Shown: positions 43,947-51,979 of the stretch, one piece after another
Layout of the letters: each line of letters starts with the position of its first letter
Numbering within the stretch: position 1 is the first letter of the stretch
Assembly: GCF_001423485.1 (NCBI RefSeq)
Contig: NZ_LMOD01000002.1
Span: 88,539-152,538, forward strand
Origin: Microbacterium sp. Leaf320
GTDB taxonomy: Bacteria > Actinomycetota > Actinomycetes > Actinomycetales > Microbacteriaceae
DNA: 64,000 nt
Direction of reading: 5' to 3'
Position numbers and translations under genes: made by a program
Notes under the pieces: model-generated
Databases searched by the model: none
Seen by the model: the letters and a program-made list of their open reading frames with translations, nothing else
What the model was told of the DNA's origin: nothing

Positions 43947-43969
43947 CGGAGCGGCTCAGAGAGGATCAC

Positions 43970-44977
43970 ATGGCGAGCATCGATGAGGTCGCCCGGCTCG
44001 CCGGGGTCTCGACGGCCACGGTCTCGCGCGCCCTGAGCGGCCGAGGCCATGTCTCGGAGTCCGCACGCCTGCGCGTGCAGGAGGCAGCGTCCGCGCTCGG
44101 CTACGTGGTGTCCTCCCGGGCGTCGAGTCTGGCATCCGGCCGCACCCGCAACATCGGCGTGGTCGTGCCGTTTCTCGACCGCTGGTTCTTCAGCACCGTG
44201 CTGTCGGGGGTGTCGTCCGCGCTGATGCGCGAGGGCTACGACATCACGCTCTACAACATCACCGCCGACAAGGATGTGCGCCGACACGTGTTCGACACGT
44301 TCCTGCGCCGCCAGCGGGTGGATGCGGTGATCGCGGTGTCGATCGAGCTCGACGACGACGAGACCCAGTACCTGCTCGACCTCGGGCTGCCGGTGATCGC
44401 GATCGGCGGACCGAATCCGAAGCTCGACACCCTCACGGTCGACGACGTCGCGGTCGCGCAGCTCGCGACAGAGCACCTGATCGGCCTCGGCCACCACGAC
44501 ATCGCGCACATCGGGGCGAACCCCGAGTTCGACATCGACTTCCACATCCCCACGAACCGTCGCCTCGGCTTCGAGAAGGCGCTGGCGAAGGCGGGCATCC
44601 CGCTGAACCCCGCCTTCCTCGAGCCTGCCGACTTCACGGTCGAGGGCGGATACCGCGCGGCGAAGCAGCTGCTCGGTCGCCCCGGCCCTCGCCCGACCGC
44701 CGTGTTCGCGGCGTCGGACGAGATGGCGATCGGCGCCCTGCTCGCGGCGCGCGACCTCGGCTTCGCGGTGCCGGAAGACCTCTCGATCGTCGGCATCGAC
44801 GGCCACGAGCTCGGCGAGTTCTTCCGCCTGACGACCGTCGACCAGTTCCCCCTCGGGCAGGGCGAGCGGGCGGCGGATGCCGTGCTCGCCAAGCTTGCCG
44901 AGGGCGACGCCGCCGGCATCCCTGCGGCACTCCCCTATGAGCTGAACGTCCGAGGGACGACCGCGCGACTGGTCTAG
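43970..44977 (+). CDS. LacI family transcriptional regulator
   Basis: This 335-aa protein begins MASIDEVARLAGVSTATVSR, a canonical LacI helix-turn-helix, with hinge helix SLASGRT and a sugar-binding domain ending in the usual LSIVGIDGHELGEFF region. ATG 43970 has GAGAGG 5 nt upstream. The frame is open much further into the GH13 gene but without family similarity. It probably represses the GH13 gene through the operator at 42192, with an alpha-glucoside as inducer. Both points are inference from position. Confidence 0.9.
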   Translation: MASIDEVARLAGVSTATVSRALSGRGHVSESARLRVQEAASALGYVVSSRASSLASGRTRNIGVVVPFLDRWFFSTVLSGVSSALMREGYDITLYNITADKDVRRHVFDTFLRRQRVDAVIAVSIELDDDETQYLLDLGLPVIAIGGPNPKLDTLTVDDVAVAQLATEHLIGLGHHDIAHIGANPEFDIDFHIPTNRRLGFEKALAKAGIPLNPAFLEPADFTVEGGYRAAKQLLGRPGPRPTAVFAASDEMAIGALLAARDLGFAVPEDLSIVGIDGHELGEFFRLTTVDQFPLGQGERAADAVLAKLAEGDAAGIPAALPYELNVRGTTARLV

Positions 44978-45020
44978 CGGAATATCACCGCCCGCTGCAA
45001 CATGCCGCCATACTGAGGCG

Positions 45021-46493
45021 ATGGACGCGCTCAACGATTTCGTGCTCTCTGCCGGCGATGGGCTGTGGACCTGGGTGGTGCTGCCGATACTGGTGGTCCT
45101 CGGCCTGTACTTCACCGCGCGGTCGGGTGTGGTGCAGTTCCGGCTGATCCCCGAGATGTTCCGCACCCTGACCGATCGCACCCCGCGCAAGGAGAACGGC
45201 GAGCCGCAGTCCGTCTCCGCTTTCCAGGCGTTCACGATCTCGGCGGCGTCGCGGGTAGGTGTCGGCAACATCGCCGGTGTCGGCACCGCGATCGCGATCG
45301 GCGGTCCGGGTGCCATCTTCTGGATGTGGACGATGGCGTTCATCGGCGGGGCATCGAGCTTCATCGAATCGACGCTCGGCCAGGCCTTCAAGGTCCGCGA
45401 CAAAGACGGCTTCCGCGGCGGACCCGCGTACTACATGCAGCACGGCCTCAAGGCACGCTGGATGGGCATCCTCTTCGCCGTCATCCTCATCGTCTGCTTC
45501 CCGTTCGCTTTCAGCTCCCTGCAGGCGAACACGATCAGCGCGACCGTGTCGTCGAGCTTCGGCGGGGAGGTCGGCTGGATCCCCTGGGTCGTCGGAATCG
45601 TGCTCGCCGTCCTCACCGCGCTCGTCGTGTTCGGCGGCATCCGCCGCATCGCCAGCGTGACGCAGGCAGTGGTCCCCGCCATGGCGCTGGGCTACCTTCT
45701 GCTCGGCCTCGTGATCGTCGGCATGAACTTCGAACGGCTTCCCGAGGTCTTCGCCTCGATCTACACCCAGGCGTTCGGATTCAACGAGGTCGTCGGTGCC
45801 GCGCTCGGAACCATCATCATGACGGGCGTCAAGCGCGGCATGTTCTCGAACGAGGCGGGGCTCGGTTCCGCGCCGAACGCAGGGGCCAGTGCAGCCGTCA
45901 CGCACCCGGTGAAGCAGGGGCTCGTCCAGACGCTCGGCGTCTACTTCGACACGTTCCTCGTGTGTTCGATCACGGCGTTCATCATCCTCGTATCCACCCC
46001 GGACCTCGCGAACGCGACCCGCGGCATCGGACTCACGCAGAACGCGATCGTGAGCAACCTCGGCGAGTGGTCGAACATCCTCCTCAGCATCATCATCTTC
46101 CTGCTGGCGTTCAGCTCGATCCTCGGCAACTACTACTACGGCGAATCCAACATCGAGTTCATCAGCAACAGGCCCGCGATCCTCACCGCCTACCGCGTGC
46201 TGGTCGTCGCGATCATCTTCTTCGGATCGATCGCCTCGGCGGACATCATCTGGAACACCGCCGACGGCATCATGGGTCTGATGGCGATCGTGAACCTCAT
46301 CGCCATCGCCCTGCTGTCCGGGATCGCCTTCAAGCTCTTGCGCGACTACTCCGATCAGCGACGAGCGGGGCTCGACCCGGTCTTCACCCGAGCTCGCATG
46401 CCCGAGGTCACCGGTATCCAATGCTGGGAGAACGAGCTGAGCGTCACCGGCCCGATCCCGGTGCAGGGCGAGGAACGAGCGCGGCGCCGCTAG
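45021..46493 (+). CDS. Alanine/glycine:cation symporter (AGCS family)
   Basis: This 490-aa inner-membrane sodium-coupled amino-acid transporter carries the AGCS signature region SAASRVGVGNIAGVGTAIAI with GGPGAIFWMWTMAFIGGASS, and GMFSNEAGLGSAPNAGASA. Length is typical. The start codon has CATACT 6 nt upstream and no clear Shine-Dalgarno. Its 3' end overlaps the convergent nhaA stop by 4 nt. D-/L-alanine or glycine is the expected substrate. Confidence 0.92.
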   Translation: MDALNDFVLSAGDGLWTWVVLPILVVLGLYFTARSGVVQFRLIPEMFRTLTDRTPRKENGEPQSVSAFQAFTISAASRVGVGNIAGVGTAIAIGGPGAIFWMWTMAFIGGASSFIESTLGQAFKVRDKDGFRGGPAYYMQHGLKARWMGILFAVILIVCFPFAFSSLQANTISATVSSSFGGEVGWIPWVVGIVLAVLTALVVFGGIRRIASVTQAVVPAMALGYLLLGLVIVGMNFERLPEVFASIYTQAFGFNEVVGAALGTIIMTGVKRGMFSNEAGLGSAPNAGASAAVTHPVKQGLVQTLGVYFDTFLVCSITAFIILVSTPDLANATRGIGLTQNAIVSNLGEWSNILLSIIIFLLAFSSILGNYYYGESNIEFISNRPAILTAYRVLVVAIIFFGSIASADIIWNTADGIMGLMAIVNLIAIALLSGIAFKLLRDYSDQRRAGLDPVFTRARMPEVTGIQCWENELSVTGPIPVQGEERARRR

Positions 46494-47767
46494 AAGACGG
46501 CCGGCTGATCTCGGCGGGCTCGCGAGCTGCGCCTCGCGAGCAACGCACCACCGATCACCGCCGCGATGAGCGAGCCGAGGAGCACGCCGATCTTGACGTG
46601 CTCGTCGGCGACCGAACTCGACCCGTAGGCGAGCTCACCGACGAGCAGGGAGACGGTGAACCCGATCCCCGCGACGAAGGCCATGCCCGTGAGGTCGGGC
46701 CACCGCAGGGTCTCGTCGAGTCGAAGGGCCGGCACTCGGCTCAACAGGAACGTGGTCGCGAGGATCCCGATCGGCTTGCCCAGGACGAGGCCGACGATGA
46801 TGCCGATCGCGATCGGGTCGGTGAGTGCCGAGCCGAGCCCCTCGAGCCCTCCGATCGTCACGCCTGCGGCGAAGAACGCGAAGACCGGAACGGCGAACAG
46901 CGTCGCGACGACACCCCACCGGTCGGCGAAGTGCGGCGCGAGGCCGTCGTACAGCGGCTCTCCCCCGGCATCCTCTCCTCGTGGCACCCGGGCACGCTCG
47001 GTGGGCACGACCGGCACGACGAACCCGAGCAGCACCCCGGCGACGGTCGCATGGATGCCTGCCGCGTGAATGCAGACCCAGACGGCGATCGCGAGGGGCA
47101 GCAGAATCCACCAGGCACGCACGCGCTTCTGCACGAGGAACGCGAACCCGGCGAGCGGCAACAGCGCGAGAGCGAGCCACGGAAAGCTGATCGAATCGGT
47201 GTAGAACGTCGCGATGATGGTGATGGCGATCAGATCATCGATGATCGCCAGCGTCAGCAGGAAGACACGGAGGGCGGGAGGGAGGAACTTGCCGACAACG
47301 GCGATCACGGCGACGGCGAAGGCGATGTCCGTCGCCGTCGGAATCGCCCAGCCGCGCAGCGCGTCGCCGTCGCCCATGTTGATCAGCGCGAAGATGACGG
47401 CGGGAACGATGACGCCTCCGACAGCCGCGGCGATCGGCAGCGCCGCCTGACGCGGATCGCGGAGGCGCCCGGTGACGAACTCCTCCTTCAGCTCAAGGCC
47501 GACGACGAAGAAGAAGATCGCCAGCAGGCCGTCGGTCGCCCAGGCTCCGACGCTCAGGTCGAGGTGCAGCTCGGGAATGCCGAAGGTGAAGTCGCGCACG
47601 GACTCGTACCACAACACCGCGGGGGTGTTGGCGAGGATCAGGGCCGCGACGGTGGCGGCGAGCAGGAGCGAGCCACCGAGGACGTCGCTGCGGGCGTTGT
47701 TGCGGATGCCGCGCCACAACTCATGCGGAGCCAGACGGAAGCGGGAACGGGTGGAAGAAATGGACAC
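46490..47767 (-). CDS. nhaA: Na+/H+ antiporter NhaA
   Basis: This 425-aa inner-membrane antiporter expels sodium in exchange for protons. NhaA marks include LRDPRQAALPIAAAVGGVIV, the essential Asp pair in WAIPTATDIAFAVAVIA and LAIIDDLIAITIIATFY, and a C-terminal ARRSSRARRD tail. GTG 47767 has GAGG 7 nt upstream. It is convergent with the sodium-coupled AGCS symporter. A 57-aa gene lies upstream on the same strand, 64 nt away. Confidence 0.95.
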   Translation of the reverse strand: MSISSTRSRFRLAPHELWRGIRNNARSDVLGGSLLLAATVAALILANTPAVLWYESVRDFTFGIPELHLDLSVGAWATDGLLAIFFFVVGLELKEEFVTGRLRDPRQAALPIAAAVGGVIVPAVIFALINMGDGDALRGWAIPTATDIAFAVAVIAVVGKFLPPALRVFLLTLAIIDDLIAITIIATFYTDSISFPWLALALLPLAGFAFLVQKRVRAWWILLPLAIAVWVCIHAAGIHATVAGVLLGFVVPVVPTERARVPRGEDAGGEPLYDGLAPHFADRWGVVATLFAVPVFAFFAAGVTIGGLEGLGSALTDPIAIGIIVGLVLGKPIGILATTFLLSRVPALRLDETLRWPDLTGMAFVAGIGFTVSLLVGELAYGSSSVADEHVKIGVLLGSLIAAVIGGALLARRSSRARRDQPAVF

Positions 47768-47831
47768 GAAGAGACCTCACGCGGGAGAAGGGGTGAACGG
47801 CGCGGAAGACCACACCCCATCGAGGCGTGAT

Positions 47832-48005
47832 CTAGTCGCGTGGCGGCGGGCAGCCCGCGATCTCACCGTGCGAGAGTGTGCCCCAGACGCTGGTCCAGCC
47901 GTTGGTGCCCGGGTGCATGACGACCCGCATCGACTTCCTCATCGGGGTCGCCGAACGCAGCTCATGCGGAGCGCGCGTCGAAGCAGCGATGAGTGTTTCG
48001 GGCAC
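47832..48005 (-). CDS. Probable 57-aa small protein upstream of nhaA
   Basis: From GTG 48005 the frame encodes 57 residues, with a well-biased C-terminal half MRVVMHPGTNGWTSVWGTLS then HGEIAGCPPPRD. Third positions are over 90% G/C from residue 22 onward and poorer before. The start has TAGGCT 6 nt upstream, the same leaderless geometry as purM. ATG 47942 or 47930 are alternatives. I do not recognise a family. It sits between the CoA-disulfide reductase and nhaA genes, all on the minus strand. Confidence 0.5.
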   Translation of the reverse strand: MPETLIAASTRAPHELRSATPMRKSMRVVMHPGTNGWTSVWGTLSHGEIAGCPPPRD

Positions 48006-48011
48006 TGTTCG

Positions 48012-48017
48012 AGCCTA
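48012..48017 (-). promoter_or_regulatory. Putative -10 box of the 57-aa gene
   Basis: TAGGCT on the minus strand, then CGAACA and GTG. Confidence 0.45.
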
Positions 48018-48031
48018 CCCGTCGGCGGTGC

Positions 48032-49687
48032 TCACACCCAGCGGGATTCCGCCTTCGCACCGTCTTGCCAGGTGCGGTATCCGCCGTCCAGATTGCGCGC
48101 CTCGAATCCCCGCTGCAGGAGCAGCCTCGTCGCGACATGCCCGCGCTGACCGACCTGGCAGTGCACGACGAGCGGACCCGACGGCAGCTCGTGCAGGCGA
48201 TCCCTCAGCTCATCGAGCGGGATGTTGATCGCTCCCGGGATGCCCCCGGCTGCGAACTCCCCGGACGATCGCACATCGACGAGCGAAGCCCCCTCTCGCA
48301 CCGCCTCGGAGAGTTCGTGCCACTGCAGCGATGGGGTCGTGCCGTTCCTGCTGTTCTCCGCCACGTATCCGACGATGTTGACGGCGTCCTTGGCCGACCC
48401 GAACTGCGGCGCATACGCGAGTTCGAGGTGGGCGAGTTCGGCGGCGGGGAGACCCGCGTGCATGGCCGTGGCGATCACGTCGATGCGCTTGTCGACGCCG
48501 TCGCGACCGATGATCTGCGCGCCGAGGATACGGTCGGATGCCGGATCGGCGAGCAGTTTGATCGACAGCGTATCGGCGCCCGGGTAGTAGCCGGCGTGCG
48601 AGCCGGGGTGCACATGCACCACACGGACGTCTCGTCCTGCGACACGCAGCTGCTTCTCGCTCCATCCGGTCTTCGCGACGACCAGCCCGAACACCTCCAC
48701 GATGCCCGTGCCGAGAGCGCCGCGCGCCGACTCGCTGCGACCGGCGATGATATCGGCGACCATGCGCCCGTGCCTGTTGGCCAAGCCGGCCATCGTGATT
48801 AGCGCGGGGTCAGCTCCGATCAGCTCCGCCTTCTCCGCCCCGTCGCCGACTGCGAAGACATGCGGGTCACTCGTGCGGCAGGACGCATCGACGCGGATGC
48901 CTCCCGTCTCGCCGAGCGCGATGCCGGCGTCCGCGGCGAGACGGGCCTCGGGGACCACCCCCGACGCGTCGACGATGAGCTCAGCAGCCACGGTGGTTCC
49001 GTCGTCGAGCTCTACGACGCCGTCACCCACGGCGGACACCTCGACTCCGAGCCGCACGTCGACGCCACGCGCGCGCACCGCCTCGAGCACGGGCTCGGCC
49101 ATCTCGGCGTCGAGCGGTGACAGGAGCTGCCGCCCGCGCTGCACCAGAGTGACCGCTGCGTCGCGCGCGACGAGATTCTCGACCGCCTCCAGGCCCGTGT
49201 ATCCGCCGCCGACGACGACGACCGGCACCCCGGGCCGCGAGAGTGCCGCGTCGATCACGACCGCGTCCTCGACGGTGCGGAGGCTGCGAACGAGAACGCC
49301 CCCTGTCGGCTCGTCACGCCGCGGGCGGGCCCCTGCGGCAAGGATGAGCCGGTCGTACGTCTCGGTCGCCCTCTCACCGGTCTGCAGATCGATGACCTCG
49401 ATCTCGCGCGCGGCCGTGTCTATGCGCACGACCTCGTGTCGCACCCGCACATCGAGCCGGAACCGACGGTGCAGCGACTCGGGCGTCTGCAGCAGCAGCG
49501 ATTCGCGATCGGCGATCACTCCGCCGACGAAGTACGGCAGACCGCAGTTGGCGTACGAGACCTCGGGTCCGCGCTCGAACACGACGATCTGCGCGTGCTC
49601 GTCGAGCCGCCGCAGCCGTGTGGCGGCCGACATCCCTCCGGCGACCCCACCCACGATGACGACCTTCAGCGCTTCAGTCACGGTCAT
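48032..49687 (-). CDS. CoA-disulfide reductase/persulfide reductase fused to rhodanese
   Basis: This 551-aa FAD- and NAD(P)H-dependent flavoprotein begins KVVIVGGVAGGMSAATRLRR, with active-site Cys48 in YANCGLPYFVGG, a second nucleotide-binding motif VVVVGGGYTGLEAVENL, and a C-terminal rhodanese domain (about 455-551) whose catalytic Cys510 is in VVHCQVGQRG. Fusions of this type reduce CoA-persulfide, CoA-disulfide or polysulfide. ATG 49687 overlaps the stop of the 54-aa gene (ATGA). The divergent CsoR/CstR-like repressor and its operators suggest induction by sulfane sulfur. Confidence 0.9.
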   Translation of the reverse strand: MTVTEALKVVIVGGVAGGMSAATRLRRLDEHAQIVVFERGPEVSYANCGLPYFVGGVIADRESLLLQTPESLHRRFRLDVRVRHEVVRIDTAAREIEVIDLQTGERATETYDRLILAAGARPRRDEPTGGVLVRSLRTVEDAVVIDAALSRPGVPVVVVGGGYTGLEAVENLVARDAAVTLVQRGRQLLSPLDAEMAEPVLEAVRARGVDVRLGVEVSAVGDGVVELDDGTTVAAELIVDASGVVPEARLAADAGIALGETGGIRVDASCRTSDPHVFAVGDGAEKAELIGADPALITMAGLANRHGRMVADIIAGRSESARGALGTGIVEVFGLVVAKTGWSEKQLRVAGRDVRVVHVHPGSHAGYYPGADTLSIKLLADPASDRILGAQIIGRDGVDKRIDVIATAMHAGLPAAELAHLELAYAPQFGSAKDAVNIVGYVAENSRNGTTPSLQWHELSEAVREGASLVDVRSSGEFAAGGIPGAINIPLDELRDRLHELPSGPLVVHCQVGQRGHVATRLLLQRGFEARNLDGGYRTWQDGAKAESRWV

Positions 49688-49848
49688 CGCCGGAACAGAC
49701 TCGAGAAGAAGCCACTCTTGCTCTCTGTCTTCTCGTGCCCGGAGCACCACTGCGAGGCGGGAACCGTGCGCCGCACGGAGTCCACGTGCTGACCGCACCC
49801 GGCCCAGGTCGTCTTTCCGCAGGTCCTGCAGGTTACCGAACGGCACAT
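49684..49848 (-). CDS. 54-aa zinc-ribbon-like protein
   Basis: The protein starts MCRSVTCRTCGKTTWAGCGQ and continues HVDSVRRTVPASQWCSGHE. The CxxCGKxxWxGCGxH pattern and a later Cys/His pair look like a small zinc ribbon; proteins of this type are widespread but uncharacterised. ATG 49848 has GGAGGAG 7 nt upstream. It is the first gene of the unit and overlaps the CoA-disulfide reductase start by 4 nt. The eight Cys/His residues could instead bind persulfide or copper, which would fit the operon. Confidence 0.75.
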   Translation of the reverse strand: MCRSVTCRTCGKTTWAGCGQHVDSVRRTVPASQWCSGHEKTESKSGFFSSLFRR

Positions 49849-49862
49849 GATGTCTCTCCTCC

Positions 49863-49880
49863 GTATACCCCGGCGGGTAT
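49863..49880. promoter_or_regulatory. CsoR/CstR operator 1
   Basis: GTATACCCCGGCGGGTAT is a G-tract-flanked inverted repeat of the CsoR/CstR type (ATACCC...GGGTAT). It lies 14 nt upstream of the 54-aa gene start. Confidence 0.75.
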
Positions 49881-49887
49881 CTTGCTT

Positions 49888-49905
49888 TATACCCTAGGGG
49901 GTATA
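49888..49905. promoter_or_regulatory. CsoR/CstR operator 2
   Basis: TATACCCTAGGGGGTATA is a nearly perfect 18-bp palindrome, 25 bp centre to centre from operator 1 and 32 nt upstream of the repressor gene. Confidence 0.82.
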
Positions 49906-49937
49906 GTGGAGACTGTCCAGTCGAGCGGAAGGCCCCC

Positions 49938-50219
49938 ATGACGACCCCAGATCCCGATGTGCAGCGGAAGATCCTCAACCGACTCAAGCGCGCCCAGGGG
50001 CAGCTCGCCGCAGTGATCAGCGCGGTCGAACGCGAGGACGACTGCCGCACGGTGGTCACTCAGCTCTCTGCCGTGAGCTCAGCCCTCGATCGGGCCGGAT
50101 TCCAGATCATCGCGACGGCCATGAAAGACTGTCTGGCCGAACCCGGCGAGTCGACCGACGGCACGCAGGGCGAGGTCTCGATGTCGGAGCTCGAGAAGCT
50201 CTTCCTCTCGCTGGCCTAG
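49938..50219 (+). CDS. CsoR-family repressor, CstR-like thiol sensor
   Basis: This 93-aa all-helical tetrameric repressor (DUF156 family) contains ILNRLKRAQGQLAAVISAVE and DDCRTVVTQLSAVSSALDRA. Cys36 and Cys65 align with the metal/thiol ligands of Mycobacterium CsoR (Cys36, His61, Cys65). Position 61 here is Ala, so the copper-binding His is missing. Two Cys without His is the arrangement of CstR, which senses persulfide. The divergent CoA-disulfide reductase-rhodanese gene fits that. It overlaps the convergent arsR stop by 4 nt. Confidence 0.85.
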   Translation: MTTPDPDVQRKILNRLKRAQGQLAAVISAVEREDDCRTVVTQLSAVSSALDRAGFQIIATAMKDCLAEPGESTDGTQGEVSMSELEKLFLSLA

Positions 50220-50557
50220 CTCAGCCGGAGCGCTGCAGCCGCGGCATCCATGGCGTCGCGATCGAGAGCAAAGTACGCCCACTTGCCGCGCTGCTCACGA
50301 GTCACGAGACCAGCGTCGGCGAGAAGCTTCATGTGATGCGACACCGTGCCCTGCGAGAGGCCGACCGGCTCGGTCAGATCACAGATGCATGCCTCCCCGC
50401 CCTCGCCGGCGGCGATGAGCGACAGCAGGCGCACACGCGTGGGATCGCCGAGGGCCTTGAACACGCGGGCGACACGCTCGGCGTCATCGACGGTCAACGA
50501 CGATGTGACGCGCGGCACGCAGCAGGCGCGCGCTTCGATGGTGGTCGGCAGGCTCAC
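50216..50557 (-). CDS. arsR: ArsR family arsenic-responsive repressor
   Basis: This 113-aa winged-helix repressor carries VFKALGDPTRVRLLSLIAAG and GLSQGTVSHHMKLLADAGLV. N-terminal ARACCVP (Cys12, Cys13) and the later EACICDL Cys resemble the three-Cys As(III) site of Corynebacterium glutamicum ArsR. GTG 50557 is preferred because family members start close before the CC pair and CAGACT lies 6 nt upstream. ATG 50587 would add ten residues and overlap the operator. It is divergent from the flavoprotein and arsC genes. Confidence 0.87.
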   Translation of the reverse strand: MSLPTTIEARACCVPRVTSSLTVDDAERVARVFKALGDPTRVRLLSLIAAGEGGEACICDLTEPVGLSQGTVSHHMKLLADAGLVTREQRGKWAYFALDRDAMDAAAAALRLS

Positions 50558-50582
50558 CGCTTCAGTCTGCCACGCATTGACA

Positions 50583-50618
50583 TTCATCGATAGATGAACG
50601 ACAGTCTTCATATCGAAG
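50583..50618. promoter_or_regulatory. ArsR operator region
   Basis: TTCATCGATAGATGAA (50583-50598) has perfect 6-bp arms around GATA, a typical ArsR site. A second, weaker inverted repeat CTTCATATCGAAG is at 50606-50618. Both lie between arsR and the flavoprotein gene. Confidence 0.75.
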
Positions 50619-50641
50619 TTTGTCGATCTGAGGGAGATGCG

Positions 50642-51979
50642 ATGTCTGAACTGCCCGTCGTCGTGATCGGTGCGGGGCCACAGGGCCTTGCCGCAGCAGC
50701 ACACCTGGTCGAACGCGGAGAAGACTTCGTGGTCGTCGAACGGGGACGAGAGCCTGCGAGCGCCGTCTCCGAGTGGGGCCACGTGCGCCTGTTCTCGGCA
50801 TGGCCGGAGCTGACCGACTCGGCCGCCCGTCGCCTGCTCGAGCCGACTGGGTGGAGCGCTCCTGCGTCGGGCTACCCGACCGGGGCGGAGTGGGTCAGCG
50901 ACTACCTGGCGCCGCTCGCGGGCGCGCTGGGAGGCCGGATCCGCTACGCGACGACCGTCACGGGAGTCGCCCGCCAGGGGCGCGACAAGGTCGTCGACGC
51001 AGGGCGCAAGAGTTCGCCGTTCGTCGTGCACACCGTCGACGCCGGCGGAATCGAGTCCCGCATCCTCGCCCGAGCCGTCGTCGATGCGAGCGGCACGTGG
51101 GGCATGCCGAATCCCGCAGGCGCCGACGGCTTCCCCGCGGTCGGCGAGCGGGCGGCATCCGACCTCATCTCGTATCGCATCCCGGACGACGTGTCGGAGC
51201 TCACGGGCGAGCACGTCGTCGTCGTGGGGGCGGGCCATTCCGCCACCCATGCAGTGCTGCGCCTGAGCGAGCTCGCTCGCCGGGCGCCGGGAACCCGCGT
51301 GACCTGGCTGCTGCGCCGCGGCAGCGCCGCGAACGTCTTCGGTGGCGGCAGCGGCGACGAGCTGCCGGAGCGCGCCGCACTGGGCTCCCGCGCACGCAAG
51401 GTCATCGACGCGGGCGTGGTCGAGCTGGTCACGGGATTCCGCGTCGCGGAGTTCCGCGCTGGGGGCGACGGCATGACGATCGTCGCTGAGGACGGCCGCG
51501 AGGTGGCGGCTGTCGGACAGGTGTTCGCGCTCACCGGCTTCCGGCCGGACACCGGCATCCTGCGGGAGCTGCGCATCGACCTCGACACCTCCCTCGAGGC
51601 CGTCGCCGGCATCGCCGCAGAGATCGACCCCAACATCCAATCGTGCGGCTCGGTGTCGGCGACCGGCGCACGCGAGCTCTCGCAGCCGGAGCCCGGGCTC
51701 TTCATCGTCGGTGCGAAGTCGTATGGCCGCGCGCCGACATTCCTCGCGTTGACGGGGTACGAGCAGGTGCGCAGCGTCGCCGCACACCTGGCCGGAGATC
51801 ACGAGGCCGCAGCACGCAAAGAGCTCGCCCTCCCCGACACCGGCGTCTGCGGCGGATCGGGCGACTTCGGTGAAGCGGATGCCGGAAGCTGCTGCGCCGC
51901 ACCGAGCGTGCTCCAGATCGGCAGGATTCCGTCGACGTCGCCCGAACCCGCGCGCTCGCTTACCCTGGAGACATCATGA
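50642..51979 (+). CDS. FAD-dependent oxidoreductase of the arsenic operon (ArsO-like)
   Basis: This 445-aa flavoprotein monooxygenase-like enzyme has an FAD motif VVVIGAGPQGLAAAAHL at the N-terminus and a NAD(P)H motif VVVVGAGHSATHAVLRL near residue 190. The C-terminal tail holds a Cys cluster (GVCGG, then GSCCAAP). ATG 50642 has GAGGGAG 5 nt upstream. Its stop overlaps arsC (ATGA). Related genes accompany ars operons, but the reaction is not established. The Cys tail may bind arsenic, by inference. Confidence 0.82.
   Translation: MSELPVVVIGAGPQGLAAAAHLVERGEDFVVVERGREPASAVSEWGHVRLFSAWPELTDSAARRLLEPTGWSAPASGYPTGAEWVSDYLAPLAGALGGRIRYATTVTGVARQGRDKVVDAGRKSSPFVVHTVDAGGIESRILARAVVDASGTWGMPNPAGADGFPAVGERAASDLISYRIPDDVSELTGEHVVVVGAGHSATHAVLRLSELARRAPGTRVTWLLRRGSAANVFGGGSGDELPERAALGSRARKVIDAGVVELVTGFRVAEFRAGGDGMTIVAEDGREVAAVGQVFALTGFRPDTGILRELRIDLDTSLEAVAGIAAEIDPNIQSCGSVSATGARELSQPEPGLFIVGAKSYGRAPTFLALTGYEQVRSVAAHLAGDHEAAARKELALPDTGVCGGSGDFGEADAGSCCAAPSVLQIGRIPSTSPEPARSLTLETS

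Noticed and set aside
47768..47831. Possible sodium riboswitch leader of nhaA
   Set aside because: Only about 60 nt separate nhaA from the small gene, and I could not match a known consensus by eye. A covariance-model search would be decisive.
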